A DNA stretch of 64,000 bases from Dictyoglomus thermophilum H-6-12 (GTDB taxonomy: Bacteria; Dictyoglomota; Dictyoglomia; Dictyoglomales; Dictyoglomaceae): assembly GCF_000020965.1 (NCBI RefSeq), contig NC_011297.1, forward strand, positions 1,364,001-1,428,000, in the 5' to 3' direction. Positions 1 to 7,732 of the stretch are shown one piece after another; the stretch's first letter is position 1, and every line of letters starts with the position of its first letter. The notes beneath the pieces were generated by a model that was not told where the DNA came from, searched no databases, and saw nothing but the letters and a program-made list of their open reading frames with translations. Both the position numbers and the translations under genes were made by a program.

Positions 1-425
1 GCAGGCCTAAAAGTATCTGCTCCTACTAGAAGAACTCTTCTCTGTTCTTGAGCAAGTTTATAGGCAAGTTTTGCACAAGTAGTTGTCTTACCTGATCCTT
101 GTAACCCCACCACTAAAATTATTCCTGGTTTTTTACTCCCTAAATTTAGATCTGCCTTTTCGCCCCCAAGAATATTTAAAAGCTCATAATACAATATCCT
201 TATTATCTGCTCAGCAGGAGTAACACTTTTTAAGACATCTTCTTGTAAAGCCTTTGCCTTAACATTATTCAAAAGCTCCTTAACAACTTTATAATGAGCA
301 TCAGCCTCTAAGAGAGCTTGTCTTACCTCTCTTAAGGCTTCTTCTATATCCTTTTCAGTAAGCTTTCCTTTTCCTCTTAATTTTTTAAATACTTCTTGAA
401 GCCTGCTTGTCAAATTCTCAAACAT
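1..425 (-). CDS. ffh: Signal recognition particle GTPase Ffh, N-terminal part
   Basis: This is the first 141 codons of the SRP54-type GTPase that binds signal peptides on ribosomes with 4.5S RNA and delivers them to FtsY at the membrane. The N-terminal helical domain covers about residues 1-90. The G1 loop GLQGSGKTT lies at residues 107-115 and DTFRP follows at about 137-141, both typical of Ffh and FtsY. The short N domain, with no acidic extension, favours Ffh over FtsY. The ATG at 425 follows a GGGAGA ribosome site. The gene runs off the left edge, so the M domain is not visible. A good promoter lies just upstream. Confidence 0.93.
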   Translation of the reverse strand, partial: MFENLTSRLQEVFKKLRGKGKLTEKDIEEALREVRQALLEADAHYKVVKELLNNVKAKALQEDVLKSVTPAEQIIRILYYELLNILGGEKADLNLGSKKPGIILVVGLQGSGKTTTCAKLAYKLAQEQRRVLLVGADTFRP

Positions 426-471
426 ATTTCTCCCTTTTTAATTTTTTATAGAATTTTATAACACATAGGAT

Positions 472-500
472 ACTATAGAAAATATATAGTTCATTGTCAA
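472..500 (-). promoter_or_regulatory. Sigma-A type promoter of ffh
   Basis: On the minus strand a perfect TTGACA (495-500) is followed by a 17-base spacer and TATAGT (472-477). Transcription would start near 465, giving ffh a leader of about 40 bases. The promoter sits in the short gap after the upstream glycosidase gene, so ffh need not depend on read-through. Confidence 0.75.
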
Positions 501-505
501 TAATT

Positions 506-2242
506 CTATTTTTCCCAAAAATCAGGTAATTTACTCCATCTCTCTTTCAAAAAATGAGCCACCATTTTAGGCTGTCTATTCCTTGTAAAAACCCCTTTCT
601 TATTGCCCACTACCCTCGTTATACTCTGTTTCGTCATAAAATCAGCAAAATTCCAAATATGCTCTCCCACAACAAAATCAAGCCTGTCAAGAACTCCCAC
701 AAATCTTTTAATCATCTCTTGTTGATACTCCTCTGTAAACATTAAGGGAGGATCAGAATGAAATCCAGAAATAGCATCTGCCCCGAACTCAGAGAGAATT
801 ATCGGCTTTCTGTATAATTCATACCACTCTCTAAGATCTCTTTCAAGTTGATATTCAATAACACTTAAATCTCCCGAATCGGTATACCATGAATAGTATC
901 TATTAACACATATCACATCAACATATTTACTTACTTTCGTCTCACTTGCCTTAGTATTTTCTACTATGGTTATTGGTCTTGTAGGATCGAGCCTTCTTGT
1001 TTCCTCTATAACTCTCCTAAAATATTCCTCTGCTCCATCTTCGTAAGTTGCCGCCTCATTAGCTACGCTCCACATAATTACACTCGGATGATTTTTATCC
1101 CTCGCTATAAGTTCCCTCATAATTTCTAAATGATGCTCTAATGTCTTTCCATCAACCCTTCCTTCAGTAAAAACTTTTTCATTACGGTTCCATAAATTTA
1201 ACCCAACAGCTGGAGCTTCCTCAATAACAGCTATCCCATATTGGTCAGCAAGGAAAAGTATCTCCTCGCTATAGGGATAGTGAGAGGTTCTAAAAGAGTT
1301 TGCCCCTATCCATTTCAATAAATTAAAATCTTTAATGTTAATAACTTGATCTAAACCTTTTCCCCTTATATCTGAGTCCTCATGCTTACCAAAACCCTTA
1401 AAGTAAAATGGTTTCTCATTTATAAGAAACTGTTTTCCCTCTACTCTTACCGTCCTTATTCCTATGTCCATTCTATAAATATCAAAGTTGTCTTTTTCCA
1501 AAAGTTTAATCTCTAAATTATATAGATAAGGATTTCCAGGCTCCCATAATTTTGGATTTTTTACCTCTAAAACTCCTGATTTACCAAAATTCTCTGCTAC
1601 TATATTTTTATCTTTATCTCTTAAAATAACTTGAAAATTATTACCTTCACTTTCAATACTGTACTTTACCAATGCAGAATTATTACTTAGTTCAGTAATA
1701 ACAGAAAAATCTTTAATATATACCTTAGGAGTGGTATATATTACCACAGGCCTGTGAATTCCAGAGTAATTAAAAAAATCAAAATAATAATTCAAAACCT
1801 TATATCCTTTAGGATGCATTTCGTCCTCAATAACTTTTAATTCTCCAGGAGGAAGAACATCCCAAGTTAAAGTGTTGTCTACCATAATTTCTATAATATT
1901 TTCTTGTCCATAATTTACAAATTTAGAGATCTCTGCCTCGAAAGGAAGAAATCCTCCTTTGTGTTTAGTCACTAAATTACCATTTACATAAACCTCAGAA
2001 AAATGAGCTGCTGCTCCCACCCTCAAAAAAATATTTCTTTCTTTCCAATAAACCGGTATAAAGAAGGATTTTTTATAATATACTCTGCCAACATAATCTC
2101 TTAAATTAATATCTTGTGTGATGTCGTTAAAACTTGCAGGAACTGGCATGAGGATATAATTTTTATCAGATTCGGTTCTAAACTCCCACACTCCTGACAA
2201 ATCCTTTACCTCTCTTGTTTCACTCTCTTTAGGATAAAGCAT
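506..2242 (-). CDS. Glycoside hydrolase family 2, beta-glucuronidase-like
   Basis: This 578-residue retaining glycosidase matches the beta-glucuronidase branch of GH2. A jelly-roll sugar-binding domain (about 1-170) and an Ig-like domain (about 170-270) precede a TIM barrel (about 271-578). The acid/base glutamate is E396 in SVANEAA and the nucleophile is E485 in ILSEFGAD. The GNKKG motif at 546-550 corresponds to the N-x-K motif that in E. coli GusA contacts the glucuronate carboxylate, which favours glucuronidase over galactosidase activity. There is no signal peptide, so it should act in the cytoplasm on imported oligosaccharides. It has its own upstream -10 element. Specificity is inferred from motifs only. 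Confidence 0.85.
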   Translation of the reverse strand: MLYPKESETREVKDLSGVWEFRTESDKNYILMPVPASFNDITQDINLRDYVGRVYYKKSFFIPVYWKERNIFLRVGAAAHFSEVYVNGNLVTKHKGGFLPFEAEISKFVNYGQENIIEIMVDNTLTWDVLPPGELKVIEDEMHPKGYKVLNYYFDFFNYSGIHRPVVIYTTPKVYIKDFSVITELSNNSALVKYSIESEGNNFQVILRDKDKNIVAENFGKSGVLEVKNPKLWEPGNPYLYNLEIKLLEKDNFDIYRMDIGIRTVRVEGKQFLINEKPFYFKGFGKHEDSDIRGKGLDQVINIKDFNLLKWIGANSFRTSHYPYSEEILFLADQYGIAVIEEAPAVGLNLWNRNEKVFTEGRVDGKTLEHHLEIMRELIARDKNHPSVIMWSVANEAATYEDGAEEYFRRVIEETRRLDPTRPITIVENTKASETKVSKYVDVICVNRYYSWYTDSGDLSVIEYQLERDLREWYELYRKPIILSEFGADAISGFHSDPPLMFTEEYQQEMIKRFVGVLDRLDFVVGEHIWNFADFMTKQSITRVVGNKKGVFTRNRQPKMVAHFLKERWSKLPDFWEK

Positions 2243-2284
2243 CTTTCCGCCTCCATAAAGTTAAATAAATTATTTTACAATGAA

Positions 2285-2290
2285 ATTATA
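2285..2290 (-). promoter_or_regulatory. Extended -10 element upstream of the GH2 gene
   Basis: The minus strand reads TGGTATAAT here, an extended -10 (TGn plus TATAAT) placed about 43 bases before the GH2 start codon. I see no convincing -35, which extended -10 promoters can lack. Confidence 0.5.
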
Positions 2291-2361
2291 CCAAAAAGTT
2301 AATATTTTTTAATTTTTTATGTTAAAATATGCTTACTTGGTTAAGGAAGGAGGGTCGAATT

Positions 2362-2673
2362 ATGACCAAAAAAGAAGATTACATATCCTTATCTGATGAA
2401 GCCTTGCAAAATATGAGTGACATATTGAAAATTCTTGCGCACCCTTTAAGGATAAAATTGATATTCATCTTAGCTCAAAATCCTGCAACCGTTTCAGATC
2501 TTCTTAAAATACTCGATGTTAGACAGCCCAATCTTTCTCAGCACCTAACTTTGTTGAAAAGAGTCAAGCTCTTAAAAACAAGAAGAGAAGGGAAATCAGT
2601 ATATTACCTATTATCACATCCTGAGATTAAAGATCTCCTTGAAAAGATAAATGAAATAACAAAAGAAATCTAA
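2362..2673 (+). CDS. ArsR-family winged-helix regulator
   Basis: This 103-residue DNA-binding protein has the ArsR/SmtB layout: a helix with ILAHPLRIKLIFIL, a recognition segment RQPNLSQHLTLLKR, and a beta-wing with TRREGKSVYYLL. It contains no cysteine, so the classic metal site (ELCVCDL) is absent; a non-metal signal or another site must be sensed, if any. I chose the ATG at 2362 because GGAAGGAGGG lies about 8 bases upstream; an in-frame ATG at 2329 lacks a ribosome site. The DUF554 gene follows after 10 bases and may be its target. The effector is unknown. Confidence 0.85.
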   Translation: MTKKEDYISLSDEALQNMSDILKILAHPLRIKLIFILAQNPATVSDLLKILDVRQPNLSQHLTLLKRVKLLKTRREGKSVYYLLSHPEIKDLLEKINEITKEI

Positions 2674-2683
2674 GGGTAAGATT

Positions 2684-3358
2684 ATGGGGACCATATTCAA
2701 CTCTATCGCAGTAATTATTGGAGGATTAATAGGTACCATATTTAAGAAAAGGATACCTGAAAGTCTTCAAAAACTATTAATGGATTCTCTCGGTTTGATA
2801 TGTCTTCCTCTTGGAATGGGGATGGCTATAAAGGGAGAAAAGTTCCTTGCCTTGGTTTTTAGCATAGTAGTAGGAGCAATTATTGGAGAACTTCTTAAGA
2901 TACATGATGGACTTGAAAAACTTTCCTTAGAAGTAGAAAAGAGGTTTGCAAGAGAACAAAATACATTTGCAAAAGGCTTTCTAACAGCTACACTTCTTTA
3001 CTGCATAGGCCCTATGACTATTATGGGCTCACTACAAGATGGTCTTGGACAAACTCCTCAAATTCTATATACTAAAGCTCTACTTGATGGAACTGCCTCT
3101 ATTGCTCTTGCCTCAGCCCTTGGAGTAGGTGTTATATTTTCCTCCATCTCAGTGCTTATCGTTCAAGGAGGTATAACTTTATTTGCTAAGGTTATAAGTC
3201 CTTTATTTACCCCCATAGTGATTCAGGAAATGACAGCCGTAGGAGGAGTACTAATACTAGGTATTGCTCTAAATCTACTAAATATAAAGCAAATAAAAGT
3301 AGCAAATCTTCTACCAGCTTTATTTCTAATTCCTATATTTATTCATATATTCCCCTAA
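2684..3358 (+). CDS. DUF554 family membrane protein
   Basis: This 224-residue integral membrane protein resembles the DUF554 (YdfK/YqgA-like) family. About six to seven hydrophobic segments alternate with short loops. Glycine-rich stretches typical of the family are visible, such as IIGGLIGTIFKKRIPESL near the N terminus and the conserved IGPMTIMGSLQDG near residue 105. The function of the family is not established. It lies 10 bases behind an ArsR regulator and probably shares its transcript. Its 3' end overlaps the convergent LUD gene by 4 bases. Confidence 0.8.
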   Translation: MGTIFNSIAVIIGGLIGTIFKKRIPESLQKLLMDSLGLICLPLGMGMAIKGEKFLALVFSIVVGAIIGELLKIHDGLEKLSLEVEKRFAREQNTFAKGFLTATLLYCIGPMTIMGSLQDGLGQTPQILYTKALLDGTASIALASALGVGVIFSSISVLIVQGGITLFAKVISPLFTPIVIQEMTAVGGVLILGIALNLLNIKQIKVANLLPALFLIPIFIHIFP

Positions 3359-4002
3359 AAACCTAAATCCTCATTAACTAATATAACAGTAAAAGGAGTC
3401 CTTGCAGGGGGAGCCTCAAGTATAGTAGTTATTCTACATATCCTTTTTGGATGATTACAATCCACACAATATCCCTCTTCAGCACAAGGGAGCTCCAATC
3501 TCAACCTTCTTGCATTAAGAGGCGTAACTACATTTTTAATCCTCCATATAGCAGTCTCTAAATTTATTACAAGCTTATTTCTTCCCACCACTACGATTAC
3601 CTTCTTAGGGCCAAAGATCTGAGCTGCAACTCTATTTCCTATAGCTTCCATATTTACAATTTCTCCTGAAAAGGTCAGTGCATTTACACTAGATAAAAAT
3701 ACATCTGAAATTAGTTCTTGTCGCCTTATCTCAAGGTCTTCTTCGGGAGATAAACCTTCCTTCCAATGGTGTATTACCTTATTCCCCCTCTTTTCAAGCT
3801 CTTCTATTACGCCAATTTCTCTTATAGTTATACTTCCACCAATTCCTACGGTGGCATTTTCAGGAATTAACTTGAGCACTATATTTTTTGCTTCTTCCCT
3901 ATTTTCTACCAAGAAAACATCGTATCCTCTCTCCTTTAAGATTTCTGCGGTCCTTTTTAACTGTTTCTCTGTAAGCCAAACTTTAATATCCTTCATATTC
4001 AA
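3355..4002 (-). CDS. LUD-domain protein (LutC/DUF162-like) with Cys cluster
   Basis: This 215-residue protein carries a LUD domain, the fold of LutB/LutC lactate-utilisation proteins. The glycine loop GIGGSITIREIG lies at about residues 53-64 and the segment VSSVNAL-type core near 103-110. The C-terminal part adds cysteines at 173, 179, 182 and 189, arranged like a small metal or Fe-S site not needed in LutC itself. It sits 17 bases downstream of guaA in the larB-larC-guaA run, so a role alongside Lar functions in lactate metabolism is possible but unproven. The start follows AAGGAGG. No LutA or LutB partner is present. Confidence 0.75.
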   Translation of the reverse strand: MNMKDIKVWLTEKQLKRTAEILKERGYDVFLVENREEAKNIVLKLIPENATVGIGGSITIREIGVIEELEKRGNKVIHHWKEGLSPEEDLEIRRQELISDVFLSSVNALTFSGEIVNMEAIGNRVAAQIFGPKKVIVVVGRNKLVINLETAIWRIKNVVTPLNARRLRLELPCAEEGYCVDCNHPKRICRITTILEAPPARTPFTVILVNEDLGF

Positions 4003-4019
4003 TCCTCCTTATAAAAATT

Positions 4020-5543
4020 TTATTCCCATTCAATAGTAGCAGGTGGCTTATCAGTAAGATCATATACCACTCTATTTATACCTGAAACCTCATTGGTTAT
4101 TCTTCTTGCTATTCTTCCAAGTATCTCATAAGGCACCTCAACAAAATTTGCAGTCATTCCATCCTCACTCTTTACAACCCTAAGAGCAATAACATATTCG
4201 TAAGATCTAAAATCGCCTTTGACTCCGACTGTTTTTATGGGAAGTAAAACTGCAAAAGACTGCCATATTTCATCATACTTTTCCCATTTTTTTATCTCCT
4301 CCATCAAGATACAATCAGCTTTTCTCAAAAGCTCCAATTTATCCCTTGTAACTTCTCCTAAAATTCTTACAGCAAGTCCTGGCCCTGGAAAAGGTTGTCT
4401 CTTTATAATATTCTCAGGAAGTCCTAAAATTTCCGCAATTCTCCTTACCTCATCTTTAAACAGATACCTAAAGGGTTCAATCAACTCAAAACCAAGCTCT
4501 TCAGGTAGTCCTCCCACATTATGATGAGTCTTTATCTTAGCAGCCATTCCAGTATGAGAAGCAGCACTTTCTATAACATCAGGATAAAGGGTACCTTGAG
4601 CAAGAAACTTAAAAGGACCTCTCTTTTTTGCCTCCTCCTTAAATACCTCCACAAATTCATGTCCAATAATCTTTCTCTTTTCCTCAGGATCTACAACTCC
4701 CTTTAACTTCTCAAGAAATCTTTCTTCTGCATCAACCACCACAAGATTAACTCCAAGTCTCTTTAATACTTCTGTTACCTCTTCTTTTTCTCCCATTCTC
4801 AACAATCCGTGATCTACAAATATAGCAGTAAGCTTATCACCAACAGCTCTTTGCAACAGAACCGCAAGAGTTGTAGAATCAACCCCACCACTTACTGCAA
4901 GAAGCACCCTATTTTCTCCAATTTGTTTCCTTATCTCTTCTATTTTTTCTTCTACAAACCTACCAAGATTCCAGTTTTTCTCAGCTCCACAAATCTTAAA
5001 GGCAAAATTCTCAATGATTAATTGTCCCTTTTCAGTGTGAGAAACTTCAGGATGAAACTGTACAGCAAAGAAAGGCTTTTCTAAAGACTGTGCACCGGCA
5101 ATAAAACCATTTTCCGAAATAGCTGTAACTACAAAATCTTCAGGAAGCCTTGTTACCACATCGTGATGGCTCATCCACACTTTTTCTTCTTTCTCCAACC
5201 CCTCAAACAAGACAGATTCTTTAACTATCTTTATCCTTGTAAGACCAAATTCACCTTTTTCCCCTTTCTTCACTTCACCTCCTAAAAATTTAGCCATTAA
5301 CTGAAAACCAAAACAGATCCCTAAAATAGGAATATCACCATTAAATATCTCATTATCAAGTTCTAATTCAGTATTATATACACTGTTAGGTCCTCCCGAG
5401 AGTACTATTCCCTTTACTCCTTTCTCATTTAAAAAAGAATATTTCACATTAGGAGGATAAATTTCTGAATACACTCCTAATTCTCTAAATCTCCTTGCAA
5501 TAAGCTGAGTATACTGGGAACCAAAATCAATAACCGCAATCAT
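4020..5543 (-). CDS. guaA: GMP synthase (glutamine-hydrolysing)
   Basis: GuaA converts XMP, ATP and glutamine to GMP, the last step of guanine nucleotide synthesis. The 507-residue protein has the full two-domain form. The class I amidotransferase domain carries nucleophile C77 in GICFGFQ and the histidine in QFHPEV. The ATP-pyrophosphatase domain carries the PP-loop VSGGVDSTT, and the C-terminal dimerisation domain ends in PPATIEWE, the universal GuaA tail. It starts 4 bases after the end of larC, so it is probably translated from the same transcript. LarE is a relative of this ATP-pyrophosphatase fold, but this gene is clearly GuaA. Confidence 0.97.
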   Translation of the reverse strand: MIAVIDFGSQYTQLIARRFRELGVYSEIYPPNVKYSFLNEKGVKGIVLSGGPNSVYNTELELDNEIFNGDIPILGICFGFQLMAKFLGGEVKKGEKGEFGLTRIKIVKESVLFEGLEKEEKVWMSHHDVVTRLPEDFVVTAISENGFIAGAQSLEKPFFAVQFHPEVSHTEKGQLIIENFAFKICGAEKNWNLGRFVEEKIEEIRKQIGENRVLLAVSGGVDSTTLAVLLQRAVGDKLTAIFVDHGLLRMGEKEEVTEVLKRLGVNLVVVDAEERFLEKLKGVVDPEEKRKIIGHEFVEVFKEEAKKRGPFKFLAQGTLYPDVIESAASHTGMAAKIKTHHNVGGLPEELGFELIEPFRYLFKDEVRRIAEILGLPENIIKRQPFPGPGLAVRILGEVTRDKLELLRKADCILMEEIKKWEKYDEIWQSFAVLLPIKTVGVKGDFRSYEYVIALRVVKSEDGMTANFVEVPYEILGRIARRITNEVSGINRVVYDLTDKPPATIEWE

Positions 5544-5547
5544 ATCC

Positions 5548-6708
5548 CTACTCCCTCTCCATTAGTTTTTCAATCTCCAAAATTACATCCTTTAAAGGGA
5601 TATTCTCTCTTTCTGCAATACTCTTACAGTCTTCATATTCAGGATAGGCCTTTCTTATTCCATTAATATTTGCTACCTTTATTCTTACCTTACCCCACTT
5701 TGTTTCTATTTCCTTTATTTCCCTTGGCATTATTTTCTTGTCTACGTAAATTTTTCTTATACCAAGAGTTGTTGTCTCCCTAAATATCACCTCAGAAAGC
5801 CTTTCTTCCATAACTAAAGGAGCTATAACACTAAGTAAAATACCCGGCCTTCCCTTCTTCATATACACTGGTGTCAAAAATACGTCCAGTGCTCCTTCTT
5901 TAAAAAGCTTTTCTACTAAGTAACCAAAAATCTGCGGATTCATATCATCTATATTGGTTTCTAACACTATATTTCTCTCTTTAACAGTACTTTCTACTAA
6001 TTCTCCTACATACACCCTAAGAAGGTTAGGAAAAGAAAAGTCTTTCTTTCCACACCCATAACCAATCTTATCAACCCTTATGGGAGGCAATTCTTGAACA
6101 AAATTTGCTACAGTAGATATAATAGCTGCACCAGTAGGAGTAACAAGTTCCCCTTCTCGGCCATCTTTGTATACCGGAATTCCTCTAAGTATCTCTAAAG
6201 TGGCTGGTGCAGGAACAGGTATAGTCCCATGAGCAGTATTAACAAATCCGCTTCCAAGAGGAAGAGGAGAAGAGTAAATCTCTTCAACTTCTAACATCTC
6301 TAATAAAATGAGAGATCCTAAGACATCAATAATCGTATCTAAAGCCCCAATCTCATGAAAATGAACTTCGTCTATAGGCTGGTTATGAATTTTGGCTTCC
6401 GCTTCAGCAATTTTATAAAAAATATTTTTTGCCTTAGTTTTTATATTTTCAGAAAGCCCACTTTCATCTACGATTTTTAAAAGATCTTCCAGATGTCGAT
6501 GAGAATGGTGATCGTCAATAATTATATTAACATCTGTTCCCCATATGCTATTCTTCTGCTTCTTAGAAATTTCAATTTTATATCCCTTTACAGGAATTTT
6601 ATTAAGTTCAGTTTTCCACTTTTCCACATCTATTCCTAAATCTATTAAAGCTCCAAGTATCATATCTCCACTTATTCCTGAAAAACAATCAAAATACAAT
6701 GCTTTCAT
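5548..6708 (-). CDS. larC: Nickel pincer cofactor synthesis protein LarC
   Basis: LarC (DUF111) is the CTP-dependent nickel insertase that completes the nickel pincer nucleotide cofactor of lactate racemase and related enzymes. The 386-residue length fits a single unsplit LarC. Recognisable family segments are [11 protein letters not shown] at the N terminus, a histidine-rich stretch DDHHSHRH near residue 67, LVTPTGAAI near 188 and [10 protein letters not shown] near 250. It overlaps larB by 4 bases (ATGA coupling). LarE, which adds sulphur, and LarA, the racemase, are not in this window, so the client enzyme is unknown. Confidence 0.92.
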   Translation of the reverse strand: MKALYFDCFSGISGDMILGALIDLGIDVEKWKTELNKIPVKGYKIEISKKQKNSIWGTDVNIIIDDHHSHRHLEDLLKIVDESGLSENIKTKAKNIFYKIAEAEAKIHNQPIDEVHFHEIGALDTIIDVLGSLILLEMLEVEEIYSSPLPLGSGFVNTAHGTIPVPAPATLEILRGIPVYKDGREGELVTPTGAAIISTVANFVQELPPIRVDKIGYGCGKKDFSFPNLLRVYVGELVESTVKERNIVLETNIDDMNPQIFGYLVEKLFKEGALDVFLTPVYMKKGRPGILLSVIAPLVMEERLSEVIFRETTTLGIRKIYVDKKIMPREIKEIETKWGKVRIKVANINGIRKAYPEYEDCKSIAERENIPLKDVILEIEKLMERE

Positions 6709-7463
6709 TTTTTATTCTCCTCCACCATTAAATTTATCATGTTTGCTAAATAACCTGCTGAAAATCCATTATCTATATTCACCACTGCAATACCAGGTAC
6801 ACAACTATTTAGCATGGTCAACAAAGCAGAAAGCCCATTAAAATTAGCTCCATATCCTACACTAGTAGGCACAGCAATTATAGGTTTTGCCACCAATCCT
6901 CCCACCACCGAAGGTAAAGCACCTTCCATACCAGCAACTACTATGACCACATTGGCTGAATAAAACTTATCAATCTGATCTATTAATCTATGTAATCCAG
7001 CAACTCCCACATCATATATCCTCTCCACATTGCTCCCCATAATCTCTGCCGTCACTGCCGCTTCTTCTGCTACGGGTAAATCTGCCGTTCCTGCACAAGC
7101 AACTACAATTTTACCCTTTTTCTCCACATCTTCCCTGAGTACAGCTATAATCCTTGCCCTATCAAAATAAACTGCATCAGGAATACGTTCTTTTAAACTC
7201 TTGTAAACCTCATAAGTTGCCCTTGTAGCTATAACTCTATTATTAACTTTTAGCAACTCTAACATTATATTTATCACTTGATCAGTAGTTTTACCCTGAG
7301 AAAAAATTACCTCTGGGAACCCCTTTATCAAACCTCTCAAATGATCCACTTTAGCATATCCAAGATCCTGATAAGGTAAAATTCTAAGTTCATCTATAGC
7401 TCTATCTATTGAAATTTCACCAGATTTTACCTTCTCAAGTAGTTCTTTTAATCTCTCTCTCAT
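6705..7463 (-). CDS. larB: Nickel pincer cofactor synthesis protein LarB
   Basis: LarB carboxylates and hydrolyses nicotinic acid adenine dinucleotide in the first step of nickel pincer cofactor synthesis. The 252-residue protein has the C-terminal domain related to PurE, with [22 protein letters not shown] and [14 protein letters not shown] chose the ATG at 7463 because AGGAG lies about 9 bases upstream; the reading frame extends to 7532 without a ribosome site. It heads the larB-larC-guaA-LUD run. A tandem 16-base repeat lies upstream. Confidence 0.92.
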   Translation of the reverse strand: MRERLKELLEKVKSGEISIDRAIDELRILPYQDLGYAKVDHLRGLIKGFPEVIFSQGKTTDQVINIMLELLKVNNRVIATRATYEVYKSLKERIPDAVYFDRARIIAVLREDVEKKGKIVVACAGTADLPVAEEAAVTAEIMGSNVERIYDVGVAGLHRLIDQIDKFYSANVVIVVAGMEGALPSVVGGLVAKPIIAVPTSVGYGANFNGLSALLTMLNSCVPGIAVVNIDNGFSAGYLANMINLMVEENKK

Positions 7464-7517
7464 CCCAATTCTCCTTTCTGTTAATTTTAAATATCTATTA
7501 TACAAGATAAATTTTTT

Positions 7518-7549
7518 CAAGTATAAATACAAACAAGTATAAATACAAA
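7518..7549. repeat. Perfect tandem repeat, 2 x 16 bp, in the larB upstream region
   Basis: The unit CAAGTATAAATACAAA occurs twice head to tail (7518-7533 and 7534-7549). It lies in the 137-base gap between the divergent larB and 43-residue protein genes, just upstream of a minus-strand TATAAT-like element. It could be a paired regulator site or a simple slippage duplication. Confidence 0.8.
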
Positions 7550-7600
7550 AGTGATAAAATATTATTTAAGGAGTAAAAAGAGCAAAGGGGGTGTGTTTAT

Positions 7601-7732
7601 ATGACAGAGGAAAGAAAATGTAAAAATTGTAAATTCTTTCAACCTAATCCTAACGATCCTTCCCGTGGAACTTGTTTTGGGCTTCCTGTAAAAGCTGATA
7701 ACAGCTGTCCTCAATTTGTTGCTAAATCTTAA
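7601..7732 (+). CDS. Small four-cysteine protein resembling glycyl-radical-enzyme small subunits
   Basis: This 43-residue protein begins with ATG at 7601 behind GGGGGTGT. It has cysteines at 7, 10, 25 and 36 in a CKNCKFF...GTCFG...NSCPQF pattern. From memory, this spacing and the flanking residues resemble the small Fe-S-binding subunits of benzylsuccinate synthase or hydroxyphenylacetate decarboxylase, which carry a HiPIP-like cluster. No glycyl radical enzyme is adjacent, so it may instead be a free-standing metal-binding protein. It is transcribed away from larB and its end overlaps the convergent 688-residue gene by 11 bases. Confidence 0.75.
   Translation: MTEERKCKNCKFFQPNPNDPSRGTCFGLPVKADNSCPQFVAKS

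Noticed and set aside
554-745. Plus-strand open frames opposite the GH2, guaA, leuS, copA and permease genes
   Set aside because: They lie opposite strongly supported genes, lack ribosome sites and have no protein-like composition.
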